NCBI GenBank assembly: GCA_022575985.1
Contig: JAKSXM010000107.1
Location: forward strand, 3,348,001-3,412,000
DNA: 64,000 nucleotides
Direction: 5' to 3'
Source of the DNA: Anagrus nilaparvatae
Lineage: Eukaryota; Arthropoda; Insecta; Hymenoptera; Mymaridae
Shown: one piece after another, positions 29,401-41,400 of the stretch
How the letters are laid out: each line of letters starts with the position of its first letter
How positions within the stretch are numbered: the first letter of the stretch is position 1
Position numbers and translations under genes: made by a program
Notes under the pieces: model-generated
The model's input: only the letters and a program-made list of their open reading frames with translations
What the model was told of the DNA's origin: nothing
The model's database searches: none

Positions 29401-32400
29401 TTTTTTCATTATTTCGTGTTTTAGAAATGCTCGAAAAAGCCTGTTCAAATTATTATTAAATTTTTTAATTATTCCTCTACCAAGAAATGCATAAGTAAAT
29501 TAGTTAGAGACATAGATACAATCTATGGTTAGAGACGAGTAAGCATTCTCATAATCTGACAGATCCTACACTTGTGTCCTTTGTAATTTGTAATGTATGA
29601 GAAATTCTAAACTCCTGTTACATTTTATATAACAAGAGAATTAAACACAATTTTATTGTTTTAAACAAAAATGTGCAAAATTACTTGGAGAAATGTATTT
29701 GAAAATAAATTTTATTCAATAAAAAAAAGAAATAATCAGAAAATAACAAAAATAATTCTATATTTATAAAACCACATTCTCAACATGCATAAAACAGGCC
29801 GACAAGTTTTTCTGCACGCTTGTTAAAGCATATCTTCAGTCTATAATATTAAAAAATAATAATTTCTGCATATAAATTCTTCGTTTTTATTTACAAGAAA
29901 CTTATCAAAGGTAATTTTTTCTCGTTGAATTTCTAAAAAATTATTTTAGCGGGAAATTTGAATTCTAAATCGTTTTCCGAAGTTAATTACAGTTTATTGA
30001 TCAAAGTTTTGACCCTTTTAATATTTTCCTTTAGAGTTAACAACTCGTTGTGGTTTAATATCGATTAAAGTATCCATAAACACTTGATGATAATATTATA
30101 GGCACTCGTGTTTGTATTGGAAAGTCAAGTGACTGTGTTGGAAAATATAAACTTCTAATTTTTACCAAAAAACACTTCCACCCACGCCATATGGCAATAA
30201 AAAGATTTTTTAAATTGAATATTCTAATTTAAATATTTTTTTAAAAAACGACCTTGAGGATCTCATTTTAATGATCTATTTTTTATACCTGAAAAAATAT
30301 CGAATTTTTTTACAAAGAAAAAAATAAATCATTTTTTATGCGTAACAATGGAATTAGAAATTAATGATCTAGAATTAATGATTATTTACATAACCTAAAA
30401 ATAGAATATTAAATTACAAATGATTAAAAAAATTAATTTATCATTGAAAAATATTTCATGGAGAGAGAAAGAACCGGAGAAGAAACGAATAAGACATGGC
30501 CATGACCGTGTGGAATTTAAGGAATGCGGATCGTCATAAATTGAGAATCGCAGTACTTTATTAAAAAAATTAAATTTTATAGAAAAATTGAAAATTTTGG
30601 TTTTCTGAGTGGAAAAAAAACGAGTTTTTTATACAGGAAACTGTAAATTTACATTAATGGATAAATTTATCGTTTTTTAAATTGATAATTACATAATGTT
30701 TTGACATAAAAATTTAAATGTAAATACTTAAAGATTGCTATCAATTTTTAAAATACACCAGACAAATTAATACACTTTATTTTAGCATAAATATTTTCAT
30801 TTGCATAAAAAATAAGGTTAAAAAACACAGCTGCATTTGTAAAATCAGAACCTAAAATTTAACAAGATACAAAATGAGATATTTAAAAAAGGGTTCTTTT
30901 AGGGTATTCGGCGTGGGATCCAATCTAATTTGTAAAGACAGGTGCATCAACTGCTGCTGTTTTTGCACACATGCATTGTAATTTATTAATGCTTTTAACG
31001 CACGTGTTGATCATCTCTCGAGTATTACGCTTTATTAGGCAGTTATGTGTCGTCACCTGCATTGCAAATTTTCGATTTTAAGAGTTGAAACAAGAAATTT
31101 AATAATAAATTCTCCCTAGCGAAATTCCTAGTATTTAATAATGAAAAACAGATTCTTACAATAATAATCTCGCAAGCTTCAGATTCTCCTAATAATACAA
31201 TGCCTAAAGGTAAATATCATCTTTCTGTCTCTCCCTCTGTTATTGTCGTACACTACAAAATATACGTCTCTCTTAAATTTTATGCCCTAAAAGGACCTTG
31301 CATTCCTGACATTGTATTACGACAGTTTTTTAATATTTGGCATTTTGGCCCGTAGCACAAAACGAAAATAAAAAAATAATCATTTTCTGTACCTTTAATT
31401 CTGCATCAATTTCAGATCCGGTTACAAAAAGGCTACGCGCAAATATGTAAACAGAAGCATTTTAACAGAAGTGCTTTTTAAAAATCTTGAAATGATCAAA
31501 TTTCTATTTTTTATTGTCTAAAAAATTAATTTATTCTTTATTATATATGGGTTATTTTCAAATTTTTCGTTATTTTACAATTTTTAATTTAAAATGGTTA
31601 TTCAAGAATTATTTGGACAAAAATAATATTTTTAGTTAGTTTTTTAGACCTCGTCAAATTAGTAATTCTGCTAGTATCAAAAATTTATAATTATAGGCGA
31701 CAGTTTAAAAGTCTATTTTTGCAAAAAATTTGAAAAAACGCCATATATATAAAATAAAATCACGTGATTTATACAAAGAAATTCTTTTTCGGCTTACATT
31801 ATGTCGACCAGCTGCTGCTGCTGCTGTAAAAAAAGGTTTTTTTATCATGTTTATAATATGACGAGATTACAGTTTCTTTCTCCATTTTATAAGAAATTAA
31901 TGAAGGAAAAAATATAAATGCAGAAATTTTGTAAATAAAAAAAAAAGAGAGAGAACAGGTGTTTTATTTAAAAAGATTGCTTTTTTATTGAGATTCGAAT
32001 TTACATCGGTGTGGTAGATTTTCGTGTCTGCTTGAATGCAAAAAATTAAGATTTCTTTTTTTGGTCATTTTTTTATGATCGATGGCTAATAAAATAATTT
32101 CTCTTTTGACATTTATGAAAATTATTAGTATTTATTTCATTTATTACACTGTAAAAAATAATCGTACAAATACTTTTGTAATCGAATTCTGAAAAAAATT
32201 TTTTTTTGAAATTACAAAATCTCTGAGAAAAGAAAATATTAAATATTTTTTTTTAAATTACTCAGGATGAGAAAGTTATTTTTTTTTTACGTGTTGTTAA
32301 ATTGAAATAATTATCAAGTAAAAGTTATAATTTGGGTGTTATGTTACTTTTTATGTAATAATATTTTTTTAACAAAAATTTTTGAGCTAATAATAATAAT

Positions 32401-35400
32401 AATAATTTAGTGGAATATTTGTTAGCAAATATTTAGAATATTTCGTGAGAAGCGATAAGTAAGTTATATCAGTGCGCATCACGAATTACACAGTCAAAAG
32501 CAATTATTAAAGCATTTCAGCCACAGTATGCGATGACTTTAAGAGATCTTCTTCATTAAAGTTTTCGACTGTTTGAAAGTAGGGCATGAACTATGACTAA
32601 CACCAGGAACAGTAATTTAAATACACCGGATGTACTAAGAAAGAAGGTAGTTATGTTGTGTGCAAGGAATAGCCACAAAGTGCGAAAAAAGATCAAACTA
32701 CATTTTCACAGTTACGTAACGTAATCGCTTTATCTAGGCGTCCCTTCGTGTTCACGGTCTCTGAATTCACGATTTCCGTGTTCGTGATTTTATTATTTCG
32801 TATAATTCCGGTGTATTTGCTAGAAAACAATTGTGTCTTTTCGCGACTGTAAGGAAACATTGATTACAATCCGGCTTCGACTCAGAAATCGTCATAAATG
32901 GTGATTTTGAACCAAAGCCTTTTTTACCACTTATAGAATTGTAAATAATTTTTGTTTGTGATGGTGAAAAAACTTTTGTCAAAGACTAAGTAAAGATTAG
33001 GTGTATTTTAAACACTAACTGGTCAGAAAAGAGGATGTCAGTTACAGCATTGAATTTTAGGGCAATTATTCTAAAACAAAGTCAAACTTAAAAATATCTG
33101 TTATTGCTTTGTTTAATTACACTGAAAAAAAAATCCGCTTGTAGCTAGCGGAATTTTTTTTCAGTGTAATTTTGTTTCAGTTTTAGGCTGCAAATGCTTG
33201 AAATTTTAGCAAGTAAACAAAATTCAAACTGAGTAACCTTTCTGTACGGGAAACTTTCCAACATCCTTCACAATTTAATTCAGCGAAAATTGTCTACCTA
33301 TAAAGTAACGATTTTCGCAATTAATAAAATTCAATACATATCAATTAAAGATACTGTTAACTGCAATAGAAAGCAGGACTTAAACGATTGCTTATTGTTA
33401 TTTATTGGTTTACCGTCATAATAAAATGTATATCAGTAATTAAAATCTACACATTAAATTATATAAAATGACCTAAATTAAAAACTGTAAAGTTAAGATT
33501 AGGAGCATTACGAGTTGGAATGCAGTGAGAAGAGTTCATCTTTATTTGCAATTAATAATGATTAGCAATTAAGATTATGACTAAATTTCTATGTAGCTTT
33601 TATAGATGTACGAAATGAAATTTACGACATGAAATTATGAAAAATAATATTTTTCTATCAAATGCATAAAATTTTTAGGCCCTAAATTTTGCACACTTAT
33701 AAAAAATGTACCTGCAGTTTGACCTGCCAGTTGATCTGTCTGCCTATGTACCTTTCCATCCAATATTTAAATATGGGAGAATATCAGGAATGTTGCAAGT
33801 AATTTTATAATAATACCTTGCATATTATACATGCAAAAAAAATATTAAGAAATCGTTTATGTATATCTAAAAAAGATATTGCAATTAGGCGTGTAGACCT
33901 TTGCGTGGGCGGTATAAAAACTTTTGATCTTTTTTTGTATTTTCTCATCTCGTTGCGTGAGATTTTATTTACGCATCTTGTATAAAAATTTTATGGTATT
34001 GTGTAATAACTTTTTATGCAGTTTTTTTTTTGGTGATTATTTAAGGAGTTAGTAGATATTGAATCAAAAAAGCAATTATTTAATCAGCTTGACCCATAAA
34101 TGTCTTTTCGTATGTCAATATCTCAAAAATGCAGTTTTTTTTCTATAAATTATCCAACTTTCTCATAAAATTTTAATTACAGTACATAAAAAAATGGTCA
34201 TTTGTGCTAAATAACGTAAAGCGGTAAATCTCAATGTTTAGCCTCTGGTATCAAGAAAACTGGTATTTTATAAATAAAAAAAACGTGAGAAAAATTTCTA
34301 GATTCTAATTTCAGTCTATAATTTTGATTAAAAAAGTTAAAAAGAACCACCCAAAAAATTCTTGACGATGGGTGGATCCCCTAATCTTTATAAATCTAAG
34401 TCTGGCTATTTTTATGCATCAATTTTATGATTAAAATTCCTATCCAATAATGATTTTAATTATCTGTATTTTTAATTTAGAACCGAACAAAAGATATTTA
34501 AATATTTACTTGGAAAAAAAATAATGAAAAAAAAGTAAATACAGACATGAAAAATATATTGAAGAAAATACGATCGAAACTCGGCTCTGTGCCATAATCA
34601 TCAACTTTCATTTTAGAAAACTCCAAGATCTATAAATATTTTTTACAAATTTTATTTAAAAAACATTTTTAATATTTTCTGCAGTTTTTTTTCATACATA
34701 AAGGGGTTGTGCATCAAAAGCATGACGTTTTATGTGCAGGAAAATGAAAAAAAAGTCGACTCGGTATTTTATGTACCTCAGGCTTTTTTCTGATCATTGC
34801 GGTTTATATTCACATAGAAAATTTATACTTTTCAATGTCATGAGATGGAAAAATATCAAATAGGGGGTTTTCTCTGTAAAACATTCTTTGAATTTTACAG
34901 ACGTCTGAGCAAAAAGTTTGCTATTTTCTAATTATTTGTTTTTTATCAAAAATACAATGTCATCTAAATCATCAAACTTCAAATTAATTAATCATATTGA
35001 CATTTGCATTACTTCCTAGTTTATTTGCCGAAAAAAAATTTATAGACATATAAATAAAAATAAATTTTTACAATTCAGTAAATACGAAAATCGCTTTCCA
35101 TGGATGGTTACACATGAAATGCTATGCAAAAAACAAAAATAAATGAAAAGTGCTTTATTCGCGAAAAAAAATTTGAGTTTAACTCGACCGTCTGTCGCAG
35201 CGACGAATAAAATGTCTCTTCCTTTAACAAACAAACGAAAAATTGGTATTTTTTTTTATTAAAAAAACCACAAGAAACAATGCGGTTTGATTCTTTGACT
35301 CCCCGGAAATCCGTGATGATAAAAAATATTACAAAATCTTAAAAGACGTAACTGGATTAGGAAAAAAGAAATTAGATTTTATCGTCGATAATGAGTTATC

Positions 35401-38400
35401 GATCGTTGAACACAATAGAAAATTCGATTAAATTACACGGCTAAACGCCTCTATCAATGTTGTAAATTGCTATAGAAATATTTAACGAACTGGAAAATTT
35501 GTGTTTTTATTATGTGCGAAAAATATTTAATTTGTTTTATACAAATAAGTCAAAACGAACTATAAATGAATTTTCCTTTCTGGGCTTCGCGTAAAAGGAA
35601 AAAATACGCTCGAGGCACTTTTTTTAGGTGTGTGCGTGTATTACTTTTTTACACTTTTCGTGAGATACTTGTTTTACTCTATGTTTTGTAAATTAGACAC
35701 GTATTTAAGAAGAAAAAATTAATGAATTTTAAGTAGAAAAAAAAAGTGGACGTTGTTTTTCTGGAATTAATTTTTTTTTACGCGTCTGTGATGTATTAGG
35801 GTTTGAAAAAATCTAGTGAGTTATTCCATAAATTTAAAAATTTTTAATATTTTTTAATAACCATCCAACCATATAAATTTAAAATATTTTTTAATTAACT
35901 AAGTTTAAAAAAAAAAAATCTCATAAATTTTGAGAATTTCCCTGAAAGTATGCAATTAGTGTATTAAAACTATTTCCATATACATAAAAGTAAAGCGGAT
36001 GCATACAATTAATAGGATAAATTAAATTACCTGTTTATGTCAAAAATGTATTTTCATCATAGAAAACGCACGTTAGCTAAAAAGGAACCTTTGATACGTC
36101 AAGAGTCTTTTGAGAGTTTAATAAATTGACGAAAGTTCTCCAAAGAAGTTCTTAGATCTTGATGTTAATTTATTTTTCCTTTTAAGATGGATAACTTTCT
36201 TTGCGAATGATGTTTCATTAATTAGATACTTTTTCTAGATTCTATTGGCAAAAATCCAATAATATTTTATTTATTTACAGGCTGAAGAGCTCAACAGTAT
36301 TGTAGGAAATGCATTTCGTATGGCGTACGTCGCTCAATTGCAGCGTCAGCCGACGCTTCAAGATGTCATAAATTCTAAATCAAATTCACACTTTCAAAAA
36401 GATAATATTCATAGTCATTGGGTATGTACGCTTTTGTAGTTATCATTCAAATTTTTAGCTTCATTGTATGCAAATTTTAACAAGCTGGGTAATTAATTCA
36501 GAAAATTGCAATGATTATTGAAAACTGCGTGAAATTTAAAGAAACTTTAAATACCATTGAAAATTAATATTTCAATTTATTATTCTCGCATTAAAAATTA
36601 TTATGTGCAAATTTAATTGTCCGTAGAAAATAATCTCGAATGGCTAATAAATCAATAGGAAATTTGTTCTGTCCTTTTTTCACAAAAGCTTGTTAGCTAA
36701 TTTTCCCGATAATAAAAAATCTGGACAAAGTAAACTTTTAATCAAATTTTATTTTATTTAAATTGAAGTCAATTTCAAGTCAATCTTAATAAAAAAATCC
36801 ATAAATATTTTTTCAAAGAAACTTTTATCGCAGCATAAATTTTCTCGAGTTATGCATAACGAGGGAAAACTAAAGAAAACCTTTGAAAATATAACTTTAT
36901 TACGTATTGAACTCGTTATAAAAATATTTTGATATTTAAATTACTGTTCATCAGAAAAATGACTAAAAAAAGTCATTAAAGTAACACCAAATCATTTCCA
37001 CGTTATTAAGCAAGCACAAAAACCCATTTTTATTAAAAATATTAAAAAAATTCATTTGACTTTTCTTTAGTACATGCTTGAATACAAAGGAAAAAAAGCA
37101 CATATCTCTTCATACAATAAAAGAATATGCGAATAAAAGGAAAAAAAATGAGTCGCGTGTTATAATAACACTCTAAAAAATTTTCTATTGTAATCTTTAT
37201 GTCAATTGTATTCTTTAAAGTACACATGTGTACGTCAAAGTAAATTACATAAAAAGGTAAAAAAAGATAGTTTTTTAATGTTAATACGTAATCACATTTC
37301 AATAACTTACCATTTTTTCCGAAAAATCAATTTTTTAAGAAAAAAATGGCGTCTAAGTATAATTAAAAATTTTTTTTCTAGAACAAGTCATTAATCGTTG
37401 AACCGTCTAACGACATCGTGGGTGGTTACAAAAATCAATCAACAGATCCTTGGCAAAAAGTTACAGCTCAAATCAACAGTGGCGGCGTTAATGAAAATAA
37501 AATTCAATCTCCGAACGAGATGAATCTTCAAATTAGTAACTCGAATTCGCCGACGTTGCGATTATCTAGTGTTAAGGTAAAAGAACGAATTATATTTTTG
37601 TAAAAATAGTGTACTAAATTATTTTTCATGTTTTTTTTAGGCACCAAATTCGATACCTGGACTCAGACCGAGTCACAGTTATTGTGGAGTGATAGATACA
37701 GACGGAACAAAAAGTATATCACAACAAAGCACACCAAGTAGCGATGAAAATAATTCGCCGACAGAACTCAATACATACAAACGTTTATTCGATAAACCAC
37801 CGTTAATAAAACGTTTAGCGATGGGTTTAACTGGAAACAGTCCTGTTGGTAATGGAAATCGCGATTTATTAGCAATTAATCAAGAAGATGAAGACTGTCC
37901 ATTAGTGTTTGAAAATCATAATAGCATAGGAGCAAGTCCAACAACAAATCGCCCTAGTTCTGGTGGTTATATAAATGAGGGAATTAATGAATCCGATACG
38001 CAAAGATCTGGTTTCACGAAATTACCAGCAACTGAAGCATTTGATAATTCTATCAATTCTAGCCTTAACGCCAAAAATTTTCCTGTAGAAAATATTAGGT
38101 GAGTGTCTTTTATTTTACTCAAAACAGTTAAACATAACCGACTTTTTGCCGATGTATTGTATTACATCCGGAAATAATCTACGGTTCAGAGTCCCATAAA
38201 CCGTTACTTTAATAATGTCAAAACCTTTTCAGCTACATAAAACATTGTTTCTTGATGTTTTTTAATTTACTTCCCGTTTTTTGTATATGTCATCTTGAAT
38301 TCAAAATCATCTAATGTTACAAAATTTCCAACCACAAAAAATTTTATCAAAAATCCCTAAAAATAATTTTTAATTTAATTCTAGTCCTATCACTTAAAAC

Positions 38401-41400
38401 AAATAATTAAATTAAACTAAAAATGTATAATAGAAAAGTTGAATAATTGAAAATTGAAAATTTAATAACATATGAAAATATAAATAAAAGCTTTATCAAA
38501 CAAACGTTAAATAAATATATAATGAACTAGCTTTTCAATTATTTAATGAAAATGTCATAAATAATTTATTCACTTTTTCATTCAATTAAATAATTTCGAA
38601 TATAACAATAATTTATTTGTACAAGGGTAATTTTAAGTAAACCGCACTCTAAAATGAATGTAAAAAAAAAATTATTTCTTTGGGTAGGTTTCACTTGAAA
38701 ATGCCTATATTTATAACAAAAACATAATTAATTATTACAATACACATTGTAATGATAAAGATTTATAATAGAATTATAAAGAGAAAACTAACATATAATT
38801 TTAGCCTATTATAATATAAAATGACAATGTGCTTAGCTTTTCAGAGCAAAATAATTAATGTGCATACATGATAATTTTCTTATTGTTAGAAAAACCACAC
38901 GAAGGAATAATTAAAATTTAATTTCTCTATTATTCATAGGTTAGCACAAAATTCGAACGATATAGATTTTAAATCAAAAAGGAGATCAGAAATCAGCACA
39001 TCCAGTAGTTCGGTGCCTGCTGATTGCAGTACGTTTGGTTCAACGCCAACACCTCCGCCTTTACCAGAGAGAACCGATAGTCTTAGTAAAGAAGAAATCG
39101 AATTAAGGAAAGCACCGTGGTTTCAAGCTGGTATACCAAGGTAAGTTTTGGTACTTTTTTATTAAATTAACAAAATTTTAAAACTTTTTTTTACACTTTT
39201 CAGAGAAATAACTTTAGAAGTATTAAGTCAAGAACCGGAAGGAGCGTTTATGGTTCGTGAAAGCACAAGCAAACCCGGATGCTACGCCCTGTCGTTAAGA
39301 GTACCGCGAGAATTCCAACCAAGTGGTATCGCTCATTATCTTATTATGAGAACGAACAAAGGATACAAAATTAAGGTGACTATTGTTCAAATTTATTCGA
39401 GTATTACCCACATGGTCGTACCCGCAGACAATATTTCTTCGAGTAAAATCTAACCGCAAAATTTGCAACAGTGTTTTAAATTTAAGATTAAGAAAAGTTA
39501 ATTAAAAAAAATGAATATAAAATAAATTTTCAACAAATTATTAGCATTTAAATAAAAAATGAAAAACTGGGATTAAAATCTGTCTAAAGAATTAATAATC
39601 TTGAAACTTAACAATTAAATTTACCAGTGTCGCTAAAACTTTTTCTTATAATCTCTTCTCTTAAACTTAAAGTATTTAATCTTTCTATTTTCATCTGAGA
39701 AACACAAGCCCAATAAATACTCTGTTTAAAAGTACCAACATAAAAGATACATCAGATCTAATTCCTTTTAAAGCTCTCTTATTTAAAAAAAAGTTTAAAT
39801 TTCTTCTTAATCTTTTAAAGGTTTCTTATCACTTTTTTTAAAAGGTGCGAAGCAGAGGAAAACTTTTTCTCTTTCATGTATAAATAGACACCTTATAAAG
39901 TGATTTCTCAACTTTGTTCTTTACTTTTTGTTTACAAGTCTTCAATAGAAAAGAGACTCTTTACTCAGTTCGCCAAGGGTTTTCTTTAAACGAGTGCTTA
40001 ACGTTTTTTTTAGTAGGTTTAGGTCACACTAATAACACACATTTTTTTTTTTAATTATCCATGCATGCAGTAAATTCGTCTCTTTGTACGTTATTTTTTT
40101 GAAGAGATTTATTTTTTTAGTTTCGTGGCTTTCCTGAAGAAGGATTTAGTACCTCATGTTTGCACTCAGTTATTGCTTAAAAGAAAAATCTAACGCCCCT
40201 AAGGAGTACTTTTTCTTCTTTTCAGCTTTTTCTTACAATTTTTTTTTGTATGTTTTTTCATATTTTTCACGCCTAATGTGGGATTCAAAAACTTATTTTA
40301 TGCACTCTTTGATGCTCTAGTTTTTTTTAAGTCTTTAATTTTTCGGTTTGTTATTCAATTTAAAAAGTGCGAATTAATTTTTTAAAGTAAATAATATTTT
40401 CTTTTTGAAAAGCAAGACTGACGTTCTTTTCAGTTCGCCAAATGAATGAAAATATTTTTCTGATGCTACTTTTTTATAAATTTATTTGCTTCAAAAATAC
40501 AAGATTATCTTTTAATCTTTTTCATTAAAATACTTAATTCTCTGGCTTTTTGCAAATACTAAAATCCTCTTCTAAATATTTAATATGAAAAGTGGCTCTT
40601 TTATTTTGATGTTTATGAATTTCTGTAGAAATCATTAATTTTTTCTTCAGGTACTTTTAGATTTTTATAAGAGATTTAGGAAATGAATAAGAATATTTTA
40701 CTGAATGTTAATCTCAGAAGAATCAATAAAAATATTCAGGGAACAAAAATATGATTTTCTAAAGAAAGATTTCTAAACAAAATTTAAGGTTTAATTATTT
40801 GCAAAATTAATAAAAGGTGTCAAATATCAGAAATTTTTTTTTTTTAATTTAATTTGACCGGAATCAGAGATCAAATTGTATCCTTACTTCAGATTGATTC
40901 AAAAATTAACAATCAAAATTTTTTGCTCTGGATACACTAAAACACGTTTGCGTTTCGCCACTCAGTATCACAGGAAACAAAAACGACATGTCAATTCTAC
41001 TGCTCTTATGTTTAGAATATAATTTTTACAGTCATAATTTTTTTCATACAAATATTCTCTTTAAAATTATATCTGGAATACATGCCACCTTTTTTTTAAC
41101 TTCCGCAAATAACTATAACGTATTTCCGGCCAGCGTACACTGCTTTGTATCCTGAAAAAAAAAATATTTATGCTATAAATAAAAAAAATCCATTTTTTTA
41201 TAACATGAACACTTAAAATTGTTTTTGTAATAATTGACTGCACATTTATTTTATATTTATATTCAAAACTAAAAATACAAACTTTGAATTACTTGCACGT
41301 GTTTGTGGCAATCAAAATATACGAGTATTAAAAAACCGGAAATAACAATTTTTTATGATTTCAGGGTTTCACAAAAGAATTCACAACGCTGACAGCTTTA

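Noticed and set aside
32147..32360. Possible further CACTGTAAAAAA element
   Set aside because: The left end and TA flank look right, but the right end (TTACTTTTTATGTAA) lacks CAGTG. It is too decayed to claim.
32767..32982. 71-codon minus-strand ORF with two Cys
   Set aside because: The composition is slightly less AT-biased but no family, promoter or splice partner was seen.
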